A DNA stretch of 64,000 nt from positions 5,733,685 to 5,797,684 of the forward strand of contig OW804097.1 in NCBI GenBank assembly GCA_942159475.1. The letters run 5' to 3'. This DNA comes from Sthenelais limicola (taxonomy: Eukaryota > Annelida > Polychaeta > Phyllodocida > Sigalionidae). The translations under genes were made by a program, and so were the position numbers. A model generated the notes under the pieces. That model saw only the letters and a program-made list of their open reading frames with translations, ran no database searches and had not been told where the DNA came from. This document shows, in pieces, positions 1 to 8,952 of the stretch (its first letter is position 1; each line of letters starts with the position of its first letter).

Positions 1-3000
1 TGACCGGACAGTTCTTGGTAGACTGGGGGGCGCAGTGTACGCTGCTCAAAAAATGGGTCTATGAGAGCTTGACTGTAAAACCGTTTTTAACACCGTGCCG
101 TGTGACGTGTTTCGCGGGCACCGGTCATCATTTGCAGACACATGGGTGTGTACGAATCGCTCTGGGAATGGGAGGCGTTTGGTACGCCATAAATTGTCTG
201 GTAGTAAGCGGGTTAAAGGGAGAGGAAGCAGGTATACTGGGGATGGATTTTATCCATATACACCGGTGTAATTCCGATTGGTCCGGGAAGTTCACCCTAG
301 AGGATGGTGAGCAGACGGTATGGTGCCGGACACTGCAAAGCGGGTCTCTTACAAGCAATAGGAGTGAGGGCATCTTTGTGGATGCATTTGCTCATGTCTG
401 TAGCGGCATAGACCTGGTGACGGCAGCAGAAGATCTATTCTTCGAACCGGGCGAGTTGGAATTAGGGAAGTACGTGGTTGGGGACCACCTGTTGATTGCC
501 GACCGACCGGGTGGGGCTGTGTCCCTGTACAACCCTACTGGATCTCCTCTCATTTTATGTCTGACTGCCGGGCAAACCTGGGAGGAGAATAGTTCTCCAA
601 TCGTGGACATGGACTTACTAGAACCGGAGGTGCCGATGCCCCCGAGCGGAGTTTGCCCATTGGAAAGATTGGTAAGGGAATCAGACCTGGAAGTAGCGGT
701 CCAGCGTTCTGATCTCCTGCAGCTATTACGGAATTATAAGGAGTGCTTCCGGTTGCCAGGCGAGATGTTGGGACAGACAACCAAGGTCCTACATAGCATT
801 GACACTGGTGATGCGGTTCCGATTAAAACGGGGTATAGGCGTCTGCCTCATGCGAAGCGGGAATCGGCTGAAAGACAGATTAAGGAGATGCTTGAGAAGG
901 GAGTAATAGAGCCCAGCATTAGCCCCTGGGGAGCGGGAATAGTGATTGTAGGAAAGAAAGATGGAACAAATCGGTTTTGTTCTGATTACCGTCCGCTGAA
1001 TTCAGTCACGAAAAAGGATTCCTTTCCGCTTCCCCGGATCGATGAATGTTTGGAAGCGTTGGGAGGAAATAAATGGTTTATTGCGTTGGACTTGGAGAGT
1101 GGGTACTGGCAAATAGCCCTGGATGAGCAAAGCAAGGAAAAGACAGCTTTTGTCTCTACCCTGGGGTTGTTCCAGTATCGCGTTATGCCTTTCGGGTTGT
1201 GCAACGCTCCGGCCACGTTCGAAAGAATGATGGAGCAGATGCTCCAGGGGCTGCGTTGGAAGTGTTGCTTGGTTTACCTGGACGACGTAATTATCTTCGG
1301 ACCAACGTTTGAGAAGACCATGGGAAATTTGGAATTGGTTCTAAGCCGCCTCCGGGATTACGGTTTGAAGTTGAAGCCTAAGAAATGCGAGTTGTTTAAG
1401 TCACAGGTTCAATACCTGGGCCGGATTGTGTCCGAGGCCGGGGTGCGTCCGGACCCGGAAAAGATAAGAAAAGTACAGTCTTGGCCGACACCGCGGACGG
1501 TCAAGGAGGTGCGGCAGTTTTTAGGGTTCGCATCATATTACCGCGAATTCATGCCGGACTTTGCGGAGGTAGCGGAACCGATCCAGAATTTAGTGGTCGG
1601 AGGGGATCAGAGGAGCAGCCGGACAGTTGTCTTTGATGAGGTGTGCAGGGCCGCGTTTGATCGGTTGAAAGACTTGTTGACTAGGGCACCAGTTCTGGGA
1701 TACCCTCAACCGGTCGGCACCATTATTTTAGACACGGATGCCAGTGGATTCGGTATGGCTGGGGTTTTATCTCAACTACAAAGCGGTAAGGAGGTGGTTC
1801 TGAGTTACGCTAGCAACACTCTAACCCGGCCGCAGCGGAACTACTGCGCAACCAAAAGGGAATTGTTGGCGGTGCTGACCTATTTATGCAAGTTTCAGCA
1901 TTATATAATCGGACAAGCGGACTTTACGTTGCGGACGGACCATGCGTCCCTCAGGTGGCTAATGCATTTTAAGGATCCCACTAACATGCTGGCTCGGTGG
2001 TTGACCACCTTGCAGCATTATGGGATCCAGGAATCGCAGGTGGTGCACCGGCCAGGGAAACGACATATCAACGCGGATGCGTTGTCGCGTTTACCTGTAA
2101 GGAAATGCCCTAGGGAGGACTGCCCGGACTGCGGAGTCCACGATGCTGTCATGGCTGAGTTGACAATGGAGTATCAGCTGTTCTCCAGTCTAACAGGGGA
2201 TCGGCTACGGGTGGCCCAGGAGGCGGACGATGTGCTTACAAGAGTCATAGGGATAGTCCAGAGGGGAGACCCTTGCCTGGACGCCGTGGCTCTGCGAGCG
2301 GAGGGGAATGAGTTCTGTTTTTACATGAAATTACTCTCTTCTCTGAAGGTGACGGATGGGTTACTAAGTATGGACTGGGAAAGCGAGAATGGAGTGATAT
2401 ACGAACGAGTGGCAGTCCCTGCTGGTTTGCGTCATGAGCTGTTCCTGACTTTGCATGGAACGAAACTCGCGGCCCACTTCGGGGAATTCAAAACGTATCA
2501 AGCTGCGTTACAGAAGTTTATATGGCCCCGGATGCGCGGCGATATCTCCGACTGGGTACGGGGCTGTGATGTGTGTGCCTCGTGCAAAAGCCGAGAGGGG
2601 AGGGGCATTGCTCCATTAAAGAAGGAAATACATGGCGTGCGTTGGAGCCGTGTAGCGCTGGATATAATCGGACCATTCAGAAAGACTCCGAGAGGGAATG
2701 TTTGCGTAATGGTAGTGACGGACTATTTTTCAAAATGGGCCGAGGCCTATCCACTCCCGGACCATACGGCGGTTACTTGTGCAATGGCGCTCTTCACGGA
2801 GTGGATCCTACGTTATGGGCCACCGATCTCTTTGCAAACGGACGGTGCCCCTGAGTTCCGGTCGGCGCTGTTAAAGAATCTTTTAGAAATGTTAGAAATC
2901 GAGAAACTAATGACCTTGCCGTATAGACCGCAGTCAAACGGGCAGGTAGAACGGTTTAACAGGGTTTTGGTAGAGCAACTCTCATGTCTGACGGAGTACG

Positions 3001-3875
3001 AAGATATTAACTGGGATCTACTGGTGCCATGTATCGCGCATGCATACCGGGGGGCCGTGCACAAGAGTACTCATTGTACGCCCAATATGGTAGTGTTTGG
3101 AACGGAAGTGACTGTTCCGGCGGACATCATCTACGGAACGATAGATGGGGAAGTGGATTTTCCATGCCCTACTGTATTCGTGGAAGAGATCCGTAGTCTC
3201 TTGTCTAAAGGACATCGCTTTGTAAGGGAAAGGCTGGGGTGTGCAGCCGTGTATCAGAAACGGTACTTTGACCGGAGGGCTCGCCCGAAGGTTTTTAAGG
3301 AAGGAGATGTGGTATGGAGGTATTCCACTCCTCTGGCACAGAAGAAGTACGGTCCCAAATGGGACGGGCCTTTCGAAGTGCTAAGAAGGGTGCAGGGATC
3401 CACTTATGAGCTAAGGACAATGGCTGGTATACTCAGATGGAATGGGAACCTGTTAAAGCTAGCATTTGATGCAAAAGGGCAGCCGCTGCAGGTGGTAAAT
3501 CTGCACCGTGCGGAGGAGTATCAAAAGCAGCAGATGGCCGGGCACGAAATATTGAGGGAGGACGGAAGGGGTAAAACTGTCCCAGGGAAAGATGCCCCTA
3601 TGGTGAAGCCCGGCCCTGCAATAGTAAAACATACAAAGAGGCGCGGAAGGCCCCCGAAATCGGTCAAGAAGGATCTTGCCCAACCGCTAGCAGATCCTGA
3701 TGAATCAGCGGGGAGCCTGCCATCGGACAGTGATTCTGAGTGTACCCCGGACGCTGCAGAACAGGGTGGTGACTTGCGGATGGACACGGTAATGGATAGA
3801 ATATCGAAATCCGGATACCTGGCGGGGCGCCCACGTCGGCAGGTACAACCCCCGGATAGATATGGCTATGCGTGA
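1..3875 (+). CDS. pol: Gypsy Pol polyprotein: protease, RT, RNase H, integrase (5' partial)
   Basis: This is the retrotransposon replication polyprotein. The frame is open to the left window edge, so the true start lies outside. Domains in order: aspartic protease with D-W-G-A at about nt 21-32 and an ILGMDF motif near 235; reverse transcriptase with SPWGAGIVIV, MPFGLCNAPATF and catalytic YLDD at 1275-1286; RNase H with TDAS near 1735, the KRELLAV and RTDH blocks, and NADALSR near 2075; integrase with an H-H-C-C zinc knuckle (about 2454-2585) and a D-D-E core (D near 2660, D near 2840, E near 2947 in GQVERFNR). A GPF/Y-type C-terminal module follows near 3350. The tail carries an AT-hook-like RRGRPPK (about 3638-3658) and ends in a basic PPDRYGYA segment typical of Gypsy integrase tails. 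There is no frameshift or stop over 3.87 kb. The W in the protease motif is unusual; the family normally has S or T there. Confidence 0.95.
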   Translation, partial: TGQFLVDWGAQCTLLKKWVYESLTVKPFLTPCRVTCFAGTGHHLQTHGCVRIALGMGGVWYAINCLVVSGLKGEEAGILGMDFIHIHRCNSDWSGKFTLEDGEQTVWCRTLQSGSLTSNRSEGIFVDAFAHVCSGIDLVTAAEDLFFEPGELELGKYVVGDHLLIADRPGGAVSLYNPTGSPLILCLTAGQTWEENSSPIVDMDLLEPEVPMPPSGVCPLERLVRESDLEVAVQRSDLLQLLRNYKECFRLPGEMLGQTTKVLHSIDTGDAVPIKTGYRRLPHAKRESAERQIKEMLEKGVIEPSISPWGAGIVIVGKKDGTNRFCSDYRPLNSVTKKDSFPLPRIDECLEALGGNKWFIALDLESGYWQIALDEQSKEKTAFVSTLGLFQYRVMPFGLCNAPATFERMMEQMLQGLRWKCCLVYLDDVIIFGPTFEKTMGNLELVLSRLRDYGLKLKPKKCELFKSQVQYLGRIVSEAGVRPDPEKIRKVQSWPTPRTVKEVRQFLGFASYYREFMPDFAEVAEPIQNLVVGGDQRSSRTVVFDEVCRAAFDRLKDLLTRAPVLGYPQPVGTIILDTDASGFGMAGVLSQLQSGKEVVLSYASNTLTRPQRNYCATKRELLAVLTYLCKFQHYIIGQADFTLRTDHASLRWLMHFKDPTNMLARWLTTLQHYGIQESQVVHRPGKRHINADALSRLPVRKCPREDCPDCGVHDAVMAELTMEYQLFSSLTGDRLRVAQEADDVLTRVIGIVQRGDPCLDAVALRAEGNEFCFYMKLLSSLKVTDGLLSMDWESENGVIYERVAVPAGLRHELFLTLHGTKLAAHFGEFKTYQAALQKFIWPRMRGDISDWVRGCDVCASCKSREGRGIAPLKKEIHGVRWSRVALDIIGPFRKTPRGNVCVMVVTDYFSKWAEAYPLPDHTAVTCAMALFTEWILRYGPPISLQTDGAPEFRSALLKNLLEMLEIEKLMTLPYRPQSNGQVERFNRVLVEQLSCLTEYEDINWDLLVPCIAHAYRGAVHKSTHCTPNMVVFGTEVTVPADIIYGTIDGEVDFPCPTVFVEEIRSLLSKGHRFVRERLGCAAVYQKRYFDRRARPKVFKEGDVVWRYSTPLAQKKYGPKWDGPFEVLRRVQGSTYELRTMAGILRWNGNLLKLAFDAKGQPLQVVNLHRAEEYQKQQMAGHEILREDGRGKTVPGKDAPMVKPGPAIVKHTKRRGRPPKSVKKDLAQPLADPDESAGSLPSDSDSECTPDAAEQGGDLRMDTVMDRISKSGYLAGRPRRQVQPPDRYGYA

Positions 3876-4505
3876 GGAGAACAGGAAAGAAAAAAAAATG
3901 ACACAACGAGAAGTACTAAGAATCGGACGTTCCGGGCACGGGCTCCGAAAGGGAGTAGGGAACGGCTCGATAAGGGTTGAAATGGATAACCTACCACTGT
4001 GCGAGGAAAGACCAGGCTGAGAGGTGATCCGGGGAGGGAGTTGGCCGAAGAAACATATGTTCCTGGATGGTGGAGCCAAAAGGGTGGAAACTAAGGAATA
4101 ATCCCAAGTCCGGGTGGCTCAGCTGGTCACATGGAAGAAGGAGGAAAACGCCCAGCTCGGGGACGTTACTAGTGTCACGTAGGCAGGTAGGGTATACCCT
4201 AATTGAGCAATTGGGGACCTAGGTATTGAGGTGACGCGACGGGGCGTGAAACCGCTCGGAGACAGCTAAAAATAGATTGGTGGAGACTGGTGATTGGCTA
4301 AGGCGCGAGGGCAGGGTCACGTGACCAGGGGAGGAGCGGATGTGTGGCAGAAGCATCTCAGAACTCACACCACGCGGTTGTGTGTCCTGCCGAGCTAGAC
4401 TTTGAGCGAAACTTTGTTTGAGAGAAGCCTTGAGTTGTGAGAGTTGGAGATTGGCGTTGACCTGTAGACACTAACTGGATTGACTTACTCATTGTGCGTG
4501 AGCCT
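3876..4505 (+). other. Spacer between pol and accessory ORF in Gypsy element 1
   Basis: About 630 bases with no convincing ORF on the sense strand. It begins with a purine-rich run (about 3873-3898) that resembles an internal polypurine tract. A TG follows, but no second LTR-like sequence is found here, so I do not call an LTR. It presumably holds the signals that express the downstream ORF (splice acceptor, internal promoter or reinitiation). None is clear enough to name. Confidence 0.4.
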
Positions 4506-6545
4506 ATGAGTAAGGAGGAGAAGATGGAGACTGGAAATGGGGCAGTAGCCCCTGAACCGAACAAGGAGGAAACCGGTGGAGACCAGGAGGGAGCCGTGGG
4601 CGAGGCAAAAGCCCCACCTGAGTTGAAACTGGTATTGAAGAAGAGAAAGAAACGGAGTACCACTAAGGCTAAGGACAAAGAGGAAGACATGGAATACGAA
4701 CAGGCGGAGGACCAAGGAAGTCCGGCCAAGGTGGTTAAATCCTCAGCCGGAGCTAGGCCTAAGGTTGGTGTTGGAAGTGGGTCATCGGTTGGGGTAGACC
4801 GCTCCCGGTCGTGGGGCCGTGAAACAAACCCTCGCCGGAGATACGACCGGAGCACTAGTTCTAGTGCCACAGCGGAGACACTGGCTGATGTGCACGAGCA
4901 ACACAAACGGACTCGGTATCATGGGAAGCAAAAAGTGTTTGAGGACCCCAACATTGGAATCCGGAGCACCACCCGGTGGCGGGACAAGGACATAGTGGAG
5001 GGTGTCCGGCTGAAAATAAACATGTTGGCCCCCATGGAACCAAAAGCCGGTGACGGGATTACGAAGGCTGAGGAATCGGAGGATGAGGATGAGGCTTTGG
5101 GAGAGTTCACGGCGGAACGACCCCTTATGGCTCAGTATGAACGGTTGTTTCATTTTTTGAAAGGCAGGACGGGCAGGGAAGCTAATCCGCATATGGTGCT
5201 GCCCGTGAACCTGAAAAAGAAACTGGATGGTGTTCCTAAGATCTGGCAGGAGGGAAATCGGTGCCCTTTTACATACTGCCGGTTGATTAGTGATGACTGG
5301 AACCCGGGAGGCATTAGGTGCTTTGCAACGAGGGAGAGGTTTTTCAGGCACATGTGTGAGGAACACTGTCCATCGGTGCAGGTGTATACGTGCCCGCACC
5401 CGATCTCGTGCCTGGTAAAACTGGACCGCAAGTCTGACATGATTCGGCATCTAAAGGTGGCTCATAGGAATGGGGAACCGTTGGCAAAGTCACTGGTGGC
5501 CGGATTTAAGTGTTTGACTAAGGAAATACCCAACTATGGGTACCAGCGGTTCACCCGGATGGGGCAAAATGAATGGGAACAGATAGTGGCTTTGGAGTCC
5601 GGAGCAGCGCAACCCCGCTTCAAAAGGATGGTGCGGTGTCCGCCAGCTCCGGCCCCAGAGAGGAATGCATGGGGGAGAGCAGGACCTGTGCTTGCCCCAC
5701 CCCCTCCCCTCGCACCTATACCAGCACCACGGAGGATTCCGGCCGCTGCTGCCTTTGGTAGTGCACAGCAGATGGAGACAGCTGCTAAACTGTCAGCTGC
5801 TGTGGCCCCGCGGGAGGTAGTCGCGGCAACGGTGGAGCCTCTGCAGGAGCAGGAGCCAGTGGCTGACCCGGCGGAAAATGATCCGGAGGCAAACATAGGC
5901 CAGGGTGCACATGGGTTACCCCCGGAGCAGGAAGTAACCCGTGCACTGGATATGATCGATGGCGCTATGAAACAGGGAATACAGAATACGGAACAAGCAG
6001 TGATTGTGGCAATGGACGCTGTACGGAACAATGTGGGTGCAGCTCTCATGTTGTTCGGTGATCTCGGGTATGTACGAGATACAGCGGCTCGGGTGCCCGG
6101 ACTGGAGGCCTGGGTCAATGAACTGGAAAACCAACTAGAGTTCTTCCAGCAAAAGGATAGGGCGAATCGGGACCTAATCCTGGGCTTGGAGTTTAAGTTA
6201 CACCAGGCCAGGAACGGGGCTCCGTCGCCGAAAAGGAAGCGGTCTGACCAGAGGGAGGAGGAGGAGTCGGACACCAGGAGAAAGGAGGTGGAGAGACAGA
6301 GAGCGAATCTGGACTGTATGAAGGAGGAGATCTGCCAAACGATTAAGGCTGCATTTGAGACGGCAATAGTGCCCAGGCAGCAGCTGGTGATGCCGCCGGG
6401 GATATACCCCACTCCGGGCCGGACACCTACTGCGGAGGCCTGGGGGCCATCTCTTATGGAAGGGCCTCCAGGATTGCTCTCGCCACTGGGAGGACAGGGG
6501 GTAGACCGGAACCCCCCCCCGACCGAGGAGAAGTTACCTGGATGA
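4506..6545 (+). CDS. Gypsy accessory ORF: paired C2H2-like zinc fingers plus coiled coil
   Basis: The ORF encodes 679 aa from the ATG at 4506; the frame opens slightly upstream with a GTG. The N-terminal third is charged, with a KKRKKR-type basic cluster and later an acidic stretch. Residues 253-320 hold two zinc-binding clusters: C253-x4-C258 with H282-x4-H287 (an unusually long loop), and C296-x5-C302-x12-H315-x4-H320. A proline/alanine-rich linker follows, then a heptad-like coiled coil (about 525-575), a basic KRKR patch and a proline/glycine-rich tail. No signal peptide or membrane segment is visible, so it is not a classical env. The minus-strand ORF at 61138-63315 shares the TRERFFRH and LDRKS blocks at the same places, so this is a conserved element protein. 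DNA/RNA binding or a Gag-like structural role is inference. The frame ends just after a C9 run that overlaps the next ORF. Confidence 0.85.
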   Translation: MSKEEKMETGNGAVAPEPNKEETGGDQEGAVGEAKAPPELKLVLKKRKKRSTTKAKDKEEDMEYEQAEDQGSPAKVVKSSAGARPKVGVGSGSSVGVDRSRSWGRETNPRRRYDRSTSSSATAETLADVHEQHKRTRYHGKQKVFEDPNIGIRSTTRWRDKDIVEGVRLKINMLAPMEPKAGDGITKAEESEDEDEALGEFTAERPLMAQYERLFHFLKGRTGREANPHMVLPVNLKKKLDGVPKIWQEGNRCPFTYCRLISDDWNPGGIRCFATRERFFRHMCEEHCPSVQVYTCPHPISCLVKLDRKSDMIRHLKVAHRNGEPLAKSLVAGFKCLTKEIPNYGYQRFTRMGQNEWEQIVALESGAAQPRFKRMVRCPPAPAPERNAWGRAGPVLAPPPPLAPIPAPRRIPAAAAFGSAQQMETAAKLSAAVAPREVVAATVEPLQEQEPVADPAENDPEANIGQGAHGLPPEQEVTRALDMIDGAMKQGIQNTEQAVIVAMDAVRNNVGAALMLFGDLGYVRDTAARVPGLEAWVNELENQLEFFQQKDRANRDLILGLEFKLHQARNGAPSPKRKRSDQREEEESDTRRKEVERQRANLDCMKEEICQTIKAAFETAIVPRQQLVMPPGIYPTPGRTPTAEAWGPSLMEGPPGLLSPLGGQGVDRNPPPTEEKLPG

Positions 6546-6558
6546 TAGTGGTCTGGAG

Positions 6559-7137
6559 ATGCAACCAGGGCCTGTGATGCCAACAAAACCGTTGACCCCG
6601 GTACGTGTTAGGGAAAGGGGAGCAAAACAGGAGGAAAAGGTAGCTCCTGTGGAGCAAATGGATACGGCAGCGGTGAGGCCGGTTTATGAACCCGTCTCCC
6701 TACCGGGTAGCCCAACCCCGGAGCAGCACATGAGGACTCTAGTGCTGAGGAGTCCGGTGCCTAGGCGTCCGGTGGCAGCCGGGGTGGTGGGTGTGACACC
6801 AGTGACACCGAGAACGGCCGCCAAAAGGACAGTGGAGCTCAGGCAGAGGTGGGAGAACTCCCCTCTGGCGGCTCTTGGAGTGGTTCCGTGCTCTGTGGAC
6901 CTGGGTGCCCGGTTGGATGAACAGAAGGATTTGTTGGAAGAGGCAAAGGATGTCCCGTTGCCAGACGACGGGGACATCGACCTGGATTTTGCGTTTGTGG
7001 ACTTAACGAACACAGACGCAGACGCAGAGGACCCACCGGACCCCGCGAATGTAATGATGCCATCCATTTCAAAGGCAGAGGAAGACCGGTTGTTGAAAAC
7101 AGGAAACTTGAGCGATGATGAGGTGGGAGACTTCTAG
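6559..7137 (+). CDS. Gypsy downstream ORF, probably a frameshifted continuation of the zinc-finger ORF
   Basis: It encodes 192 aa from the ATG at 6559, but its frame is already open from 6505, after a TAG at 6502. It therefore overlaps the end of the zinc-finger ORF across the C9 run at 6512-6520. The product is proline-rich with TP/SP motifs at the N-terminus and strongly acidic in the last 60 residues (DDGDIDLDF-type). No known domain is seen. Either it is a separate short ORF, or a one-base change or ribosomal shift in the C run joins it to the upstream ORF. It lies about 250 bases upstream of the minisatellite and well before the LTR, still inside the element. Confidence 0.6.
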   Translation: MQPGPVMPTKPLTPVRVRERGAKQEEKVAPVEQMDTAAVRPVYEPVSLPGSPTPEQHMRTLVLRSPVPRRPVAAGVVGVTPVTPRTAAKRTVELRQRWENSPLAALGVVPCSVDLGARLDEQKDLLEEAKDVPLPDDGDIDLDFAFVDLTNTDADAEDPPDPANVMMPSISKAEEDRLLKTGNLSDDEVGDF

Positions 7138-7394
7138 GCGGAGTGCCCGGTAAGAGAAGTAAATAAAAACTGATAGTGCAATGGAAGTATACGACTGGGT
7201 TTGAATGAAATCAGTTTTGTGTGACTGCAGCGTGGGAGCGTCAGTATCCCAGCGACTGACTACGCCGATTGACGACCCGGACGGAGGCAGATCTGGAGAA
7301 GCCTCGCCAGCCGTGGGAAAGGAGGAAGTTCCTTCTTCCTTATGTTTTATGTACAAGAGTATGCTGTTTGGTGCGGCTATTATGATTTTTTTTA

Positions 7395-7592
7395 CCTCTT
7401 CAAAAAGTTGGACTTACCTCTTCAAAAAGTTGGACTTACCTCTTCAAAAAGTTGGACTTACCTCTTCAAAAAGTTGGACTTACCTCTTCAAAAAGTTGGA
7501 CTTACCTCTTCAAAAAGTTGGACTTACCTCTTCAAAAAGTTGGACTTACCTCTTCAAAAAGTGGGACTAATATCTTCAAAAACTGGATTTAC
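7395..7592 (+). repeat. 22-bp minisatellite in the 3' region of Gypsy element 1
   Basis: Eight perfect head-to-tail copies of a 22-bp unit (CCTCTTCAAAAAGTTGGACT plus TA) are followed by a degenerate ninth. Because 22 is not a multiple of three, all three frames stay open through it and give repetitive peptides of the SKSWTYLFKK type; I do not regard these as real proteins. The array lies between the last ORF and the polypurine tract of the retrotransposon. The second Gypsy element carries a different tandem repeat in the same place (60755-60990). Confidence 0.95.
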
Positions 7593-8008
7593 CACTGTAA
7601 GAAGTAAGCTTGTTATATTGTGTTTTTCACAAACAATACATTCCAAGATTTGGTTTTAATGGGAACAAAATGACTTGGTGAACAATATAACTAGTGCCTG
7701 GACTAATATTGGACACTTGGGAGCATACCTCTAGTCTATGATAGTGCCAGTATCGAACTGTGTGTTCCGGACCAAGAATATTTACTAGTTGAAACCAAGA
7801 ACATTTCTACAGGTATTGATGCTGATCAGATAAGTTGTATTATTTGATCATTATTTGCATTGAACATGTATTTCCATGGTTCCTACTTTTTCCTTCATTA
7901 TTCCAACTTTTGTTGCTGAAACCAATATGTTTTAGGCAACCTTATGGTCCAGTCGCTTTGGGTCTGGTACGGTTGCCAACCTCCAAAAATAAAGAGGGAG
8001 GGGGGCAT
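7593..8008 (+). other. 3' untranslated segment and polypurine tract of Gypsy element 1
   Basis: AT-rich non-coding sequence ending in a purine tract (about 7987-8005, AAATAAAGAGGGAGGGGGG) directly before the LTR. In this retrotransposon class the tract primes plus-strand DNA synthesis. The junction GGGGGCAT|TGTGGTG closely matches GGGGGTAT|TGTGGTG in the minus-strand element near 60680, which supports the boundary. Confidence 0.75.
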
Positions 8009-8420
8009 TGTGGTGCCGGCGAGAGTCAGGCTGGTTCTGACTCTGTCCGGTACCATGTTCCGGGGTTCCGGATGCTCTCCCGTTAGGCTCCGGACGAGAG
8101 GCCAGGGGCTGTAGTTCTAGTATGTTCTGACAGAGGTCGTAATTACTTATTGATACGCATTTATAACTTATTTTTATGATTTGCTCTTATGCTGTTCTGT
8201 ATGTCCTTATAAACACCTTTTACTATTGAGATGCTTGTCATTCATATATCTTACTGCCACAAGTTGTAAGGGTTGGCATAGGCTCTCCGAGCTCCAACCG
8301 CGGCAGGTGTGTTTGGTATAATAAAGGACTTGGCTGGCGAGGACCGTTAGAACCTGGTTGTGTTGTTATTTGCACTAGTTCCATAGCCACTAGGGTACGG
8401 GGAAATAGCGAGACACTACA
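8009..8420 (+). repeat. 3' LTR of Gypsy element 1
   Basis: A 412-bp sequence begins TGTGGTGCC and ends GAGACACTACA, with imperfect inverted termini (TGTGGTG/CACTACA). A polyadenylation signal AATAAA lies near 8320. The LTR of the second element has the same termini (TGTGGTG...CACTACA, 492 bp). Both follow a purine tract, so the boundaries are supported by two independent copies. The 5' LTR is outside the window, so no target duplication can be checked. Confidence 0.85.
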
Positions 8421-8704
8421 GATAATTATATTTGATATTTGGTTTGGAAGATTTCCTAAATATTCATCATAGGTATGGAAAAGTAGGTACAAATTTGTTC
8501 AGAATAATAGTCTGATAGTATAGAAACATTAGTTATATGGCAAGAAAGAAAACTTTTAATAATGTCATTTTCCCAATTGGGACCATATCATGAGAATCAA
8601 CCTCACAGACTCAAGTAATATAATACTAGATGCCCCCTGTTAAAAACGGGTAGTAATTCACATTGGAATAAAAATATCATATTGTATACATAATAACTAT
8701 TTAT
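8421..8704. other. Non-coding, nothing recognised
   Basis: Plain AT-rich sequence between the LTR and the first inverted-repeat element. Confidence 0.5.
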
Positions 8705-8952
8705 ATGGGTCAGATTTTCAAAAAATGTACAATTCAAGTTCGCCTATCCCCTCAAATAACCCAAATTTCAGACAAAAATAAAGTTCAAAATACTGTTAAC
8801 CCTAACCAAACAGATTGCTAGAATTAGTGCAATGCAGAATATACTTCTGTATACTGAATTCACCCAGTATTGACCAAATTGCAGCCTAATCTTGAAGAAT
8901 TCACTAAATGTGTACAGCTGCCAATTGTACATTTTCTGGAAATCTAACCCAT
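8705..8952 (-). mobile_element. MITE family A, copy 1 (reverse orientation)
   Basis: About 248 bp, bounded by inverted termini ATGGGTCAGATTTTC and (complement) GAAATCTAACCCAT and flanked by TA. The same ~240-bp sequence recurs at 15207, 29511, 42174 and 47296. It has no coding capacity. TA flanks and 25-30-bp inverted termini suggest a Tc1/mariner-mobilised non-autonomous element; the superfamily is inferred. Confidence 0.85.

Larger units (their letters stand above)
1..8420 (+). mobile_element. Ty3/Gypsy LTR retrotransposon, 5' part outside window
   Basis: The order is pol polyprotein, a 0.6-kb spacer, a zinc-finger/coiled-coil ORF, a proline-rich ORF in another frame, a 22-bp minisatellite, a polypurine tract, and a TG...CA long terminal repeat ending at 8420. 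Integrase lies downstream of RNase H, which defines the Ty3/Gypsy order. The left end (5' LTR, primer-binding site, any gag) is cut off by the window. No transmembrane env-like ORF is seen; the accessory ORF takes that place. The pol frame is intact, so the copy is fairly young or recently active. Without the 5' LTR, neither its age nor its target duplication can be read. Confidence 0.93.

Noticed and set aside
3876..3910. Purine tract after pol as the real 3' end of element 1, with an LTR starting near 3899
   Set aside because: No LTR-like features or terminal motif follow, while a second tract plus LTR at 8009 matches the minus-strand element, so the element extends to 8420.
7205..7659. Two overlapping open frames with repeated SKSWTYLFKK peptides
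   Set aside because: Produced by the 22-bp minisatellite, which leaves several frames open; no conserved counterpart in the other element.
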